The notes below the pieces were generated by a model. It was not told the DNA's origin. It did no database searches and saw only the letters and a program-made list of their open reading frames with translations. Below, one piece after another: positions 49,686-58,157 of a stretch of 64,000 nt of DNA. Source of the stretch: Micromonospora_G sp044458865 (GTDB lineage Bacteria; Actinomycetota; Actinomycetes; Mycobacteriales; Micromonosporaceae); assembly GCF_044458865.1 (NCBI RefSeq), contig NZ_JBITIH010000018.1, positions 103,159 through 167,158 of the forward strand. The letters run 5' to 3'. Position 1 is the stretch's first letter. The number at the start of each line of letters is the position of its first letter. The position numbers and the translations under genes are program-made.

Positions 49686-50429
49686 TCAGGTGCCCTCGGG
49701 GTCGGGCCCGTTGACTGCTCGTCCGCCGTCAACCGGAAGGACGACGCCGTTGATGAATCCCGCAGCGGGCGACAGCAGGAAGGCGACGGTCTCCGCGACC
49801 TCGATCGGGGTGCCGACCCTGCCCAGCGGGTGCAGGACCGCCATCTGGAGGCCCACCTCGGGATGCTCGACCCGGTACTGCTCGAACCGCGCGGTGGTGA
49901 TCGAGCCGAGCGCGACCGCATTGGTGCGGATCCCGGCGGGCCCATGGTCGACCGCCACCGCGCGGGTCAGCCCCTCGACCGCTGCCTTCGCGGTGGCGTA
50001 GGGCAGGGCACCACGGACGGGGCGCTGGGCCTGGTGGGAGGAGACGTTGACGATGGCACCGGCCCGCTGATGTAGCAGGAAGTGGTTGACCGCGGTGTGG
50101 CAGCCGGTCAGAGCCAGGGCCAGGTTCGCGGTGATGAGGTCCAGGATCTGGGCCGCCGAGGCACCACCGAGCCCGGCGTCACGGAAGATCGCGGCGTTGT
50201 TGACCCATCCGATAAGCGGTCCGGCGGCCTCTGCGGTCACGGCCGCTCGTCGCGCCGCGTCCGGCTCGCGGGCGTCGCCGGTGACCAGCATGGTCCGTTC
50301 GTGCTCCCAGTCGAGCTGGCCGGTGACGTCAAGGACGACGACGTACCCGTCGTCTGCCAGGCGTTCGGTAATGGCCCGACCGACGCCCTGGGCGCCGCCG
50401 GTCACCACAAAAGACGGTCGAGTGTGCAT
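49686..50429 (-). CDS. SDR-family oxidoreductase
   Basis: 247 residues, classical short-chain dehydrogenase: VTGGAQGVGRAITERL (cofactor-binding TGxxxGxG), NNAAIF, IVNVSSHQAQ with the catalytic Ser, and PYATAKAAVEGLTRAVAVD with Tyr and Lys of YxxxK. The ending GFINGVVLPVDGGRAV is typical. Substrate unknown. The ATG at 50427-50429 matches the family start. Downstream, 15 bases away, is a methyltransferase gene; a small tailoring operon is possible. Confidence 0.92.
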   Translation of the reverse strand: MHTRPSFVVTGGAQGVGRAITERLADDGYVVVLDVTGQLDWEHERTMLVTGDAREPDAARRAAVTAEAAGPLIGWVNNAAIFRDAGLGGASAAQILDLITANLALALTGCHTAVNHFLLHQRAGAIVNVSSHQAQRPVRGALPYATAKAAVEGLTRAVAVDHGPAGIRTNAVALGSITTARFEQYRVEHPEVGLQMAVLHPLGRVGTPIEVAETVAFLLSPAAGFINGVVLPVDGGRAVNGPDPEGT

Positions 50430-50663
50430 GGCAGCACGGCCTCCTGCTGGCTGCTCAGGTTCGAGCGGTGTTCTCCCCCGTGGCAATGCCCAGTACTCGA
50501 CACCGTACCGAAACCAGGAGCCACCCACATCCGAGCGGTGCCACCGCTGGCTCCATGGCACCTTCCGTGGTCAGCACGCTTCCGAGCCTCGATCGGCGAC
50601 GATGGATGGCATGGCTCGGCGGATGAAAACGAAGACGTGCAACGACCGACCCGGGGAGGCAGG

Positions 50664-50831
50664 GTGACTCAGCGCTCGCAGCACCAGCGGGGCCGGTGCC
50701 CCGTCTGTAAACGCCTCGTAGCCCTCACCGCTGACGGAAGAGTTGCGCGGCACAACGGCACCATTCGCGCCTACGCCCCGCCCGAGGAGTGCTCCGGGGG
50801 TGGACAGCGAGCGGAAGCCACGGGGCAATGA
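50664..50831 (+). CDS. Small zinc-ribbon-like peptide
   Basis: 55 residues: RGRCPVCKRLVALTADGRVARHN, in which CPVC and a later His and Cys (PPEEC) could bind one zinc. Such CPxC-xx-V-x-L-T-DGR-xx-H peptides occur in actinobacteria and their phages; function unknown. The GTG at 50664 follows GGGGAGGC. The second half is Gly/Glu-rich. It is divergent from the SDR gene. Confidence 0.65.
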   Translation: MTQRSQHQRGRCPVCKRLVALTADGRVARHNGTIRAYAPPEECSGGGQRAEATGQ

Positions 50832-51050
50832 GCAACAGCGCGGCCCCGTGTAGATACCAAGTCAATCCGGACGGGTGCGGTGCGAACTACAGCCGGGCGG
50901 TGCCAAGTTCGTCCGGACGGGACAGGGTGACTCGCAAGCTGTTCCGGACGGCTCGCAAGATCACTCGCAGACGTACCCGGGAGCTCGCAAAGTTCGCTCG
51001 GACGCGACAGCCGGTACGTCCGTTTTCGGCTGGGCACAGAGCCGCCGATC

Positions 51051-51072
51051 GATTAGAATGGGTGTACTAATC
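51051..51072 (+). promoter_or_regulatory. Inverted repeat GATTAG-N10-CTAATC with -10-like TAGAAT
   Basis: Lies 25-47 bases upstream of the GTG of the conserved protein at 51098. The left arm overlaps TAGAAT, a plausible -10 box. The spacing and symmetry suggest a promoter under a dimeric regulator. The regulator is unknown. The preceding 200 bases (50832-51050) contain recurring ctcgcaag-type sequence but no supported gene. Confidence 0.45.
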
Positions 51073-51097
51073 CGGCTCCTGACCTGGGAGGACAGCC

Positions 51098-51805
51098 GTG
51101 ACTGCGCCCGCGTCCAGCACGTCGCTCGCCACCACCGCGCCCGCCGCCGCCACCCAGCCCGCCGCCCCTGCAACGACCGCTCCCGTGCTGCCCTACGCCA
51201 CCCTGCTCGCCTTCTCCCGCTACGTCGACCGGACCGGGCCTGCGAAGGCGAACTTCGTCGGCGGGCTGCGCAAGCAGCGGGCCAGCCGCTCCGGCTTCAA
51301 CCCGCACGGCCAGTTCGTCAAGGCGCTCAAGGCCGACCTGGCGTTCCACACCGGGGGCACCCACCTCCGCCAGGTGCCCGACCTGGTCAAGCCCCGCTGG
51401 CGCCCCCTCTACCAGACCCTGGTTCCGGGCGCGCTGAGCTACCTTGAGTCACTCGGCGACCCGCGCTCGATCGACCTGGCGCAGACCCACGACGCGCTCG
51501 CGATGCTCGGCGGGTTACCGGTGAAGATCAACCCGCAGTTCGGACTGCGGCACGCCGACGGCCACGCGGAGGCGGTCCGGTTGCACTTCGACGAGGCACC
51601 GCCGAGCGACGAACTGGTGCTCGCCACGCTGCACCTGATGGCCCGGCACATGGAGCAGGTGCTGCCGCACGCCGAACCGGTCCTGGTCGACCTGCGCCGG
51701 GGCGTCACCCACCGCCGCGATCCGGCCGTCCGCGCCGACCAGGTCGAGCGTTGGCTCGCCGGTGAGGCCGCCGCGTTCAGCACCATCTGGTCCACCGCCT
51801 CCTGA
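51098..51805 (+). CDS. Conserved hypothetical protein
   Basis: 235 residues, not recognised. The first 30 residues are a low-complexity Ala/Thr/Pro tail (not a signal peptide), then a soluble, mainly helical protein with YATLLAFSRYVDRTGPAKAN, QFGLRHADGHAEAVRLHFDE and LATLHLMARHMEQVLPHAEP. His/Asp residues in the second and third segments could form a metal site, but that is a guess. The GTG follows a strong GGGAGGAC. A well-formed terminator follows the gene, and an inverted repeat overlaps its probable promoter, so it is a single-gene unit. Confidence 0.75.
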   Translation: MTAPASSTSLATTAPAAATQPAAPATTAPVLPYATLLAFSRYVDRTGPAKANFVGGLRKQRASRSGFNPHGQFVKALKADLAFHTGGTHLRQVPDLVKPRWRPLYQTLVPGALSYLESLGDPRSIDLAQTHDALAMLGGLPVKINPQFGLRHADGHAEAVRLHFDEAPPSDELVLATLHLMARHMEQVLPHAEPVLVDLRRGVTHRRDPAVRADQVERWLAGEAAAFSTIWSTAS

Positions 51806-51847
51806 CCCCTCCCCCACCATCTGATCGCCCTCCGGCATCACCCGCCG

Positions 51848-51883
51848 AGAAAGTGGCCCTCCGCCGCCGGAGGGCCACTTTCT
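51848..51883 (+). terminator. Strong hairpin terminator
   Basis: 16-bp stem from 51848-51863 and 51868-51883 (core AAAGTGGCCCTCCG and complement) with a four-base loop. It is followed by ttgcagtt. It lies 43 bases after the conserved hypothetical gene. Confidence 0.9.
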
Positions 51884-51951
51884 TGCAGTTGGCCCCGCGT
51901 CGGAAATCACACCACCCCTGCGTTGTTACGGAGAGTTCCTACAGTGACTGT

Positions 51952-52578
51952 GTGATCAATACCTTGGCGGTGTTTCTCGGAACCTGCCTGCTGCTCGCCA
52001 TGGTTCCCGGTCCGGGAGCGGCCGTGATCTTCCGCCAGGCGGTCGGGGACGGCCGCCGGTCCGCCTTCATGACGATGCTCGGCAACGAGACCGCCCTGGT
52101 GATCTGGGGGATCGCCGCCGCCTGCGGACTGACCGCTCTCGTCACCGCCTCACAGTTGGCGTACGACACGATGCGGATCGTCGGCGCGGGCGTACTCATC
52201 TGGCTCGGCGTCCAGGCGTTCCGCTCCGTACGACGGGGAGAGTCCACCTTCGCCCCGCCCACCGGCCCCGCCCCGGGCCGGTCGAGCGGCTGGCGGTCCT
52301 ACCGCACCGGACTGATCGCCAACCTGACCAACCCCAAGGCCGCCGTGTTCGCCATGTCGTTCCTGCCGCAGTTCGTACCCGGTGGGCTGCCCGTACTGCC
52401 GACCGTGGTCCTGTTGGCAGTGCTCTGGGCGGTGATGGACGCGCTCTGGTTCAGCGGGGTCATCTGGTTCATCGGTCGGGCGAGGAGTCTCTTCGACCGT
52501 TCCGTGGTCCGTCGCCGGCTGACCCAGTTCTCCGGAGCCGTACTCATCGCCCTCGGCCTGCGACTCGTCACCGAGTAG
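51952..52578 (+). CDS. LysE/RhtB-family amino acid exporter
   Basis: 208 residues with six hydrophobic segments. The family signature is near the start (LLLAMVPGPGAAVIFRQAVG) and in the middle (GLIANLTNPKAAVFAMSFLP, the N-L-x-NPK motif). It exports amino acids or derivatives by exchange with H+. The GTG at 51952 starts at the usual first helix; the only GGAG is 18 bases upstream, so the transcript may be leaderless or weakly translated. It converges with the iron importer cluster. Confidence 0.9.
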   Translation: MINTLAVFLGTCLLLAMVPGPGAAVIFRQAVGDGRRSAFMTMLGNETALVIWGIAAACGLTALVTASQLAYDTMRIVGAGVLIWLGVQAFRSVRRGESTFAPPTGPAPGRSSGWRSYRTGLIANLTNPKAAVFAMSFLPQFVPGGLPVLPTVVLLAVLWAVMDALWFSGVIWFIGRARSLFDRSVVRRRLTQFSGAVLIALGLRLVTE

Positions 52579-52648
52579 ACCGTCCCGGCGCACACCGCGC
52601 CCGGAGCGCCGGAACACATCAGCACGCCGGCAGGAACGCCGGAAACAC

Positions 52649-52693
52649 CTCCGCGCCACGGCCGACGATGGTCGTCGTGGCCGTGGCGCGGAG
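52649..52693. terminator. Bidirectional hairpin terminator
   Basis: CTCCGCGCCACGGCC at 52649-52663 pairs with its complement at 52679-52693, and an inner GACGA/TCGTC pair extends the hairpin. It separates the convergent LysE and siderophore-binding protein genes. Confidence 0.85.
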
Positions 52694-52733
52694 AGTTGCC
52701 GAAACGCACCCCCGGCGGGGTGCGGCGCGGCGA

Positions 52734-53678
52734 TCAGGCGGCGATCAGGTACTTCTGCACGTCGTCCAGGATCTTGCCGGCCGCGGTGACTCCGATGCCG
52801 GTCATCCAGGTCTCGTCCTCGACGGTGTACGCCTTGCCGGCCTTCACCGCGGAGAGGTTCTTCCAGAGGTTGCCGGCGGTCACCTGGGCCTGCTGCGCGA
52901 CGGCCTTCTCGCCGAACGCGCAGACGAAGATGACGTCGCCGTCGACCTCGCCCATCCGCTCCGGGCTGACCTTGTCGAACCGCTTGTCGTCCTTGTCGGC
53001 CAGGAGCTGCCGCTCGGGACGGCCGAGGCCGACGTCACCCATCACGATGCCGGAGAACGACTCCGGGCCGTACACCCGGATCTCGGTTGCCCGGAACCGG
53101 ACGATCGAGATCTTCTTCGCCGCCGGGTCACCGATCTTGGTGCCGACCTCCTTGGCCCGCGTCTCGTAGCCGGCCAGCAGGTCCTTGGCCTCCTGCGCCT
53201 TGCCAAGGGCCTCACCGTCGAGGAGGAAGTTGTCCTTCCAGGTGATGCCCACCTTCTCCGTGAAGACGGTCGGGGCGATCGCGCTCAGCTCGTCGTAGAA
53301 CTTCTCCTGGCGGAACTTGCTGCCCATGATCAGGTCGGGCTTGAGCGCGGTGATCGCCTCAAGGTCGGGCTCGGTGAGCAGGCCGACGGTCTTGATCGAG
53401 GAGACCTTGTCACCGAGGTACGTCGGCAGCCCCTCGGACTCACCGGCGGTGGCGGCACCGACGGGCACGATGCCCAGCGACAGCGCGCTGTCGATCTTGT
53501 CGGTGTCGAGGACCACGACCCGCTGCGGGTGGACCGGGACCTGGGTGGTGCCCATCGCGTGCACGACCGGGTGCGTCTGTGCCTCGTCGGTACCGGCCAC
53601 CGGGTCGCTCTTGGCGCATCCGGTCAGGCCGACACCGAGGGCGACGACCGCGGCGAGGGTAGCGGCGGAACGGCGCAT
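52734..53678 (-). CDS. Iron-siderophore ABC importer, substrate-binding lipoprotein
   Basis: 314 residues of the FecB/FepB/FhuD class. A lipoprotein signal (MRRSAATLAAVVALGVGLTG before Cys, lipobox LTGC) anchors it to the membrane. The two-lobed domain shows HPQRVVVLDTDKIDSALSLG, LKPDLIMGSKFRQEKFYDEL and a long connecting helix (KAQEAKDLLAGYETRAKEVG). It delivers ferric siderophore to the permeases. The ATG at 53676-53678 has AAAGGAA upstream. It is the last gene of the cluster, 92 bases after the ATPase, so it may have its own promoter. Confidence 0.92.
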   Translation of the reverse strand: MRRSAATLAAVVALGVGLTGCAKSDPVAGTDEAQTHPVVHAMGTTQVPVHPQRVVVLDTDKIDSALSLGIVPVGAATAGESEGLPTYLGDKVSSIKTVGLLTEPDLEAITALKPDLIMGSKFRQEKFYDELSAIAPTVFTEKVGITWKDNFLLDGEALGKAQEAKDLLAGYETRAKEVGTKIGDPAAKKISIVRFRATEIRVYGPESFSGIVMGDVGLGRPERQLLADKDDKRFDKVSPERMGEVDGDVIFVCAFGEKAVAQQAQVTAGNLWKNLSAVKAGKAYTVEDETWMTGIGVTAAGKILDDVQKYLIAA

Positions 53679-53770
53679 GGAAGTTCCTTTCAAATCGATT
53701 CAGGGAGATCGTGCGACATCAGTGCGTACGGAGTTGACGGTCAGGGAACAGGCGCTCACGCGCCCTGCGG

Positions 53771-54598
53771 TCAGGCCGGGGCGGCGATCGCCGGGGCGGC
53801 GGTCGCGGTAGCGGCCAGGGACGGTGTGGTGAGCGCGGGTACGACCAGCGGCGCCCCGCTCACCGGGCACGGCACGACCACGCAGTCGAGCCCGAAGACC
53901 TCACGGACCAGCTCCGCCGTGAGGATCTCCCGTGGCGCGCCGGCGGCGACGACCGCACCGGCCCGCATCGCGACCAGGTGGTCGGCGTACCGGGCGGCCT
54001 GGTTGAGGTCGTGCAGAACCGCGACCACGGTCCGCCCGCGCTCGACCCGGAGCTGGTGCAGCAGGTCCAGTACCTCCACCTGGTGGGCCAGGTCGAGGAA
54101 GGTGGTCGGCTCGTCGAGCAACAGCGCCTCGGTCTGCTGGGCCAGCGTCATCGCGATCCAGACCCGCTGCCGCTGACCACCGGAGAGGGTGTCCACCGGC
54201 CGGTCGGCCAGCTCGTCGACCGCGGCCAGGCGCATCGCCTCGCGTACCGCCTCGGCGTCCTGCGTCGACCACTGGCGCCACCAGCTCTGGTGCGGTTGCC
54301 GGCCCCGGCCGACCAGGTCGGCGACGGTGACCCCCTCCGGCACGAGTGGGCTCTGCGGCAGCACGCCGAGCCGCCGGGCCACCTCCCGGGTCGGCAGGTC
54401 ACGGATCGCGGCGCCGTCCAGCAGGACGGTGCCGGCGCGCGGGGTGAGCAGCCGGGCCATGGTGCGCAGCAGGGTGGACTTGCCGCACGCGTTCGGCCCG
54501 ACGATGACGGTGAAGGCGTTGGCGGGCAGGTCGAGATCGAGCCGGTCGAGCACGGTCCGCTCGTCGTACCCGGCGACGAGTTCACGGGTGGAGAGCAT
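53771..54598 (-). CDS. Iron-siderophore ABC importer, ATP-binding subunit
   Basis: 275 residues: Walker A VGPNACGKSTLLRTMA, Q-loop LGVLPQSPLVPEGVTV, signature LSGGQRQRVWIAM, Walker B ALLLDEPTTFLDL and switch His VLHDLNQAARYADH. The FecE/FepC type supplies energy for ferric-siderophore import. A C-terminal tail of about 30 residues is Ala/Thr/Pro-rich. The ATG at 54596-54598 shares one base with the permease stop. A much longer upstream frame reads only the permease gene out of frame. Confidence 0.95.
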   Translation of the reverse strand: MLSTRELVAGYDERTVLDRLDLDLPANAFTVIVGPNACGKSTLLRTMARLLTPRAGTVLLDGAAIRDLPTREVARRLGVLPQSPLVPEGVTVADLVGRGRQPHQSWWRQWSTQDAEAVREAMRLAAVDELADRPVDTLSGGQRQRVWIAMTLAQQTEALLLDEPTTFLDLAHQVEVLDLLHQLRVERGRTVVAVLHDLNQAARYADHLVAMRAGAVVAAGAPREILTAELVREVFGLDCVVVPCPVSGAPLVVPALTTPSLAATATAAPAIAAPA

Positions 54599-55758
54599 CA
54601 GGGATTCCTCCGGCGGCCACGAACGAGCAGGAAGAGCAGGTACGGCCCGCCGATGGCGGCGGTGAGTACGCCCGCGGGCAGTTGCGTCGGGGCGAACAGT
54701 CGCCGGCCGGCGAGGTCGGCGAGGACCACCAGCAGGGCCCCGACGAGGGCGGCGCAGAGCAGTGGGGGCCGCTCGGAGCGGACCAGCCGCCGGGCCACCT
54801 GCGGGGCGACCAGGGCGACGAAGTCCACCGCCCCGACCTGCGCGGTCACCATCGCGGCGACCAGAACCCCGACGCCGGCCAGGCCGACCCGCCGGGCGGT
54901 GGGGCGCAGCCCGAGCCCTCGGGCGGTGTCGTCGTCCAGCGCGCTGCTGTGCAGTGCCCAGCCGGCCCAGAGCAGCGCCGGCAGCAGCACCAGCAGCGTG
55001 AGCGCGATCCACCCTGCCTCGGTCCAGCCCTTTCCGGCGAGGGTGCCGACCAGCCAGATCTGCGCCCGCTGCCCGTCGATCGGGTCCGCCGAGAGCATGA
55101 CCACCTCGGTCACCGCGCGCAGCGCGATGGCGACCGCGACGCCGGCCAGGACGAAGCGTTGTGCGGCCAGCCCGTGCCGGGCGCCGAGGACGAAGACCGC
55201 CGCCGCCGCGAGCAGTCCACCGACGAGCGCGGACGGGGCGAGGATCGCGGCCGAGGCACCGGTGGTCAGTGCGACGGTGGCGACCAGACCGGCGCCCTGG
55301 GTGATGCCGATGACGTCGGGACTGGCGAGCGGGTTACGGGCGACGCTCTGGATCAGGGTGCCGGCGATGCCGAAGGCCGCTCCGACGGCCACCGCGAGCA
55401 CCACCCGGGGCAGCCGGAGCTTGTTCACCACCAGGTCGTACGGCGTACCGGCGCCGTCCGGTGCGCCGAGGTTGCGCAGCGAGTGCAGCACGTCGACCGG
55501 GGCGACGTAGGGCGTACCGAGGGAGAGGCTCAGCACCATCGCCCCGGCGAGCAGGATCAGGAGCACGGCCGCGACCAGGATGGAACGCCGCCGGACGAGC
55601 AGGCGGATCCGGCCGGCGTGCAGCAGGAGGCGGCCGGGCAACAGGAGGGGGTCGATGGCATGGAGCCGGGCGGAACCGGGCCGGACTGGCCCGGGGGTGC
55701 CGGTGGCGGTAGCCGTGGGGTCGCCGCCGGAGGTCGTCGGGGTGGTGCGGGCGCTCAT
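54598..55758 (-). CDS. Iron-siderophore ABC importer, FecCD permease 2
   Basis: 386 residues with about nine hydrophobic segments after a 55-residue hydrophilic N-terminal tail. FecCD landmarks: LRLPRVVLAVAVGAAFGIAG, IQSVARNPLASPDVIGITQG, LLVLLPALLWAGWALHSSAL and FVALVAPQVARRLVRSERPP, the ATPase-coupling EAA-like region. The first and second permeases overlap by four bases (ATGA), so the heterodimer is co-translated. Confidence 0.94.
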   Translation of the reverse strand: MSARTTPTTSGGDPTATATGTPGPVRPGSARLHAIDPLLLPGRLLLHAGRIRLLVRRRSILVAAVLLILLAGAMVLSLSLGTPYVAPVDVLHSLRNLGAPDGAGTPYDLVVNKLRLPRVVLAVAVGAAFGIAGTLIQSVARNPLASPDVIGITQGAGLVATVALTTGASAAILAPSALVGGLLAAAAVFVLGARHGLAAQRFVLAGVAVAIALRAVTEVVMLSADPIDGQRAQIWLVGTLAGKGWTEAGWIALTLLVLLPALLWAGWALHSSALDDDTARGLGLRPTARRVGLAGVGVLVAAMVTAQVGAVDFVALVAPQVARRLVRSERPPLLCAALVGALLVVLADLAGRRLFAPTQLPAGVLTAAIGGPYLLFLLVRGRRRNP

Positions 55759-56798
55759 GCGGTCACCACCCGGGCGCGACGGACCAGGAAGGCGAGCAGG
55801 GGCGCGCCGAGCAGCGCGGTGATGATGCCGGCGGGAACCTCGCCGGGCGTGATCAGCCGGCCGACGATGTCCGCGCCGAGCAGCAGCGCGGGCCCGAGCA
55901 GCACGGAGACCGCGAGCGTCCAGCGTTGGTCGGCGCCGACCAGGGCGCGGGCCAGGTGCGGCACGGCGAGCCCGACGAAGGCGATCGGCCCGGCGGCGGC
56001 GACACCGGCACCGGTGAGAAGTACGGCCGCCGCTCCCCCACCGATCCGGATCAGCCCGACCCGGTTACCCAGCCCTCGGGCGACATCGTCGCCGAGGGCG
56101 AGCGCGTCGAGGCCCCGGGCGACCATCGCGGCGAGCAGCAGGCCAACGAGGACGAACGGGGCGACCTGGGCGGGAATGCCCGCGCCCCGGCCGGTGAGCC
56201 CGCCGACCACCCAGAACCGGTACTCCTCGAAGGTGTACGAGTCGACGGTGAGCAGGCCGATCGTGACCGCCCCGAAGCTGGCATCCATGGCGGCGCCGAT
56301 GAGGGCGAGGGTGACCGGGCTGGCGCCTTCGCGGGTGCGGCTGGCGATGCCGAACACGAGCACCCCGGCGAGCAGGGCGCCGAGGATGCCGAACCAGACG
56401 TACCCGGTCAGGGTGGTGACACCGAAGGCGGCGATGGCGGTGACGACGCCGAGCGAGGCGCCGGCGCTGACGCCGAGGATGCGGGGCTCGGCGAGCGGGT
56501 TGCGGGTGAGGGCCTGGAGCAGCACGCCCGCGACGGCCAGCGCCGCGCCGACGACGAGCCCGAGGAGCGTACGCGGCACCCGCAGGTCGTTGACGATGGT
56601 GCTGGCCTCGCCGCCGTCCGGGGCGACCAGCGCGTGCCACACCTGCGCGGGCGCGAGAGGCTTGCTGCCGAGCGCCAGGCTGGCGAGGAGCAGCAGGCCG
56701 AGCAGGACCAGTGCGCCGACGACGACCGTGAGCCGGGACAGCCCGGACCGGCCGGACGGGGTCGCCGCCGCCCTCGGTGGTGTCACGACATCGTGCAC
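55755..56798 (-). CDS. Iron-siderophore ABC importer, FecCD permease 1
   Basis: 347 residues with about nine membrane segments. Landmarks: LRVPRTLLGLVVGAALAVAG, LLQALTRNPLAEPRILGVSA and AFVGLAVPHLARALVGADQR. First gene of the cluster, transcribed from the spacer that contains an IdeR-like iron box. The GTG at 56796-56798 is preceded by GGGAGGTGAGAGCAG. Paired with the second permease, it forms the transmembrane channel. Confidence 0.94.
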   Translation of the reverse strand: MHDVVTPPRAAATPSGRSGLSRLTVVVGALVLLGLLLLASLALGSKPLAPAQVWHALVAPDGGEASTIVNDLRVPRTLLGLVVGAALAVAGVLLQALTRNPLAEPRILGVSAGASLGVVTAIAAFGVTTLTGYVWFGILGALLAGVLVFGIASRTREGASPVTLALIGAAMDASFGAVTIGLLTVDSYTFEEYRFWVVGGLTGRGAGIPAQVAPFVLVGLLLAAMVARGLDALALGDDVARGLGNRVGLIRIGGGAAAVLLTGAGVAAAGPIAFVGLAVPHLARALVGADQRWTLAVSVLLGPALLLGADIVGRLITPGEVPAGIITALLGAPLLAFLVRRARVVTA

Positions 56799-56816
56799 CT
56801 GCTCTCACCTCCCTGC

Positions 56817-56835
56817 TTAGGATCGCCTTACCTTA
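56817..56835 (-). promoter_or_regulatory. IdeR/DmdR-type iron box
   Basis: TTAGGATCGCCTTACCTTA, 14 of 19 positions identical to the iron-box consensus TTAGGTTAGGCTAACCTAA. It lies 19 bases before the first permease gene, where IdeR with Fe(II) would block transcription. The rest of 56799-56912 holds the ribosome binding site and the promoter of the divergent YCII gene. Confidence 0.8.
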
Positions 56836-56912
56836 GGATCTGACCCGCTCTCGGCCTAGTAAGAGATGACCGATCTCACCGTCAGGGCCCCCGGTGCACC
56901 TAGCCTGGAGAG

Positions 56913-57269
56913 ATGGAGCTCGAACACCACACCGTCGCCCTGGTGCGCCGCCCGGCACAGCCGCCGGAACTGCCGGCCGCCGCCGTGGACCGCCTGTGGG
57001 CGGCCCACCTCGCGCATCAGGCGGGTCTGGTCGAGCAGGGTCACGTCATCGCGGCCGGGCCACTGGTCCGCCCGGACCGTACGAACGAGGGTGAACTCTG
57101 CGTGTTCGTAACCGCACCAGAGGTTGCCGTCCGGCTCTACGACAACGATCCGGCGGTGAGCGCGGGTCTCCTCTCGGTCGAGGTGGCAACCTGGGCCGTC
57201 CCGGCGGGAAATGTTCGTTTCGAGGGCGTGTCGCTACCGCCGTCGTTGCTTGACCCCGGCCCGGCTTGA
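56913..57269 (+). CDS. YCII-related domain protein
   Basis: 118 residues of the YciI fold: HHTVALVRRPAQPPELPAAA, LWAAHLAHQAGLVEQGHVIA with the family's conserved His-x-x-(Y/H) region, and GPLVRPDRTNEGELCVFVTA. YciI proteins are small dimers of unknown activity. Divergent from the iron importer, with an iron box in between, so an iron-linked regulation cannot be excluded. A second YCII-type protein occurs at 1240-1641, but the two are only distantly related. Confidence 0.82.
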   Translation: MELEHHTVALVRRPAQPPELPAAAVDRLWAAHLAHQAGLVEQGHVIAAGPLVRPDRTNEGELCVFVTAPEVAVRLYDNDPAVSAGLLSVEVATWAVPAGNVRFEGVSLPPSLLDPGPA

Positions 57270-57475
57270 CCCCAGCCCGACCTGACCCCGATCCGCACCG
57301 GCTACCTGGTCTTCTCCGAATCCCCCTGCTGACCGCCGACCACCCGACTCCGCACCACGGGCGGACGGGCGACGACACGGCACCGCCGGCGCCCGTCCGC
57401 CGGCACCCTCCACCGCCGGCTGCCTGATCGGCGGAGCGCCGCGCACCGCGCCCCACGGTCCGGCAGGCTGGCCGC

Positions 57476-58036
57476 ATGGGGGTCGACATCATCTACGGCA
57501 CGCACCCGATCACCACCGACGACGAGGCCGGCCTGGCGACCGGCTGGCTGCCCGGCGAGCTTTCCGCGTACGGCCGGCGGTGCGCCCGGGAACTCGGCGA
57601 ACGCCACCGGGGCAACCGGCTCTCCGCGATCTTCTGCTCCGACCTGTTCCGGGCGGTGGAGACCGTGCAACTGGCCTTCGGCGCGTACCGGATCCCGATC
57701 CACCGGGACACCCGACTGCGCGAGTGTGACTTCGGCGACCTCAACGGCGCGCCACTGACCGAGATCGCCGCGCGCCGACCCCGGCACCTCGACAAGCCGT
57801 TCCCGAACGGGCAGAGCTTCCGGCAGGTGGTCGATCAGACGGCCGGCTTCCTGGTCGACCTGGCCGCCGCGTGGGACGGGCACCGCGTGCTGCTGGTCGC
57901 CCATCCGACCACCGGCTGGGCGCTGGAACACCTGCTCAACGGCCAGGTGCTGACGGAAGTGATGGCGACGGAGACGGACTGGCGGCAGGAGCGCTCGTAC
58001 GCCCTCCCCTCCGGCTGGCCGGACGCCGCCGCCTGA
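57476..58036 (+). CDS. Histidine phosphatase-superfamily protein lacking the RHG Arg
   Basis: 186 residues with the phosphoglycerate-mutase-like fold: GEARELG-type helices, CSDLFRAVETVQLAF, RECDFGDLNGAPL and VLLVAHPTTGWALEHL for the second catalytic His. At the N-terminus the usual RHG is replaced by YGTHPIT, keeping the nucleophile His but losing the Arg before it. Related actinobacterial proteins share the THx form. Activity may therefore differ from normal phosphatases. The ATG at 57476 is well placed but has no strong ribosome binding site. Confidence 0.82.
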   Translation: MGVDIIYGTHPITTDDEAGLATGWLPGELSAYGRRCARELGERHRGNRLSAIFCSDLFRAVETVQLAFGAYRIPIHRDTRLRECDFGDLNGAPLTEIAARRPRHLDKPFPNGQSFRQVVDQTAGFLVDLAAAWDGHRVLLVAHPTTGWALEHLLNGQVLTEVMATETDWRQERSYALPSGWPDAAA

Positions 58037-58157
58037 GCCGACGACCCGCCGGCCCGGGTCGGCAGGAGCGCTCCGGGCCCGCCCAGCGGGGCTCGTGCGG
58101 GAACCGGCGGATAACCCCGGGCGCTTCCCCGCGGGGCTGCCTATCCTTGGCGACGAT

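Noticed and set aside
56913..57269. Considered as a paralogue pair with the DGPF protein at 1240-1641 forming a shared system.
   Set aside because: Both have the YCII fold, but the sequences are dissimilar and only the first is linked to a sigma factor.
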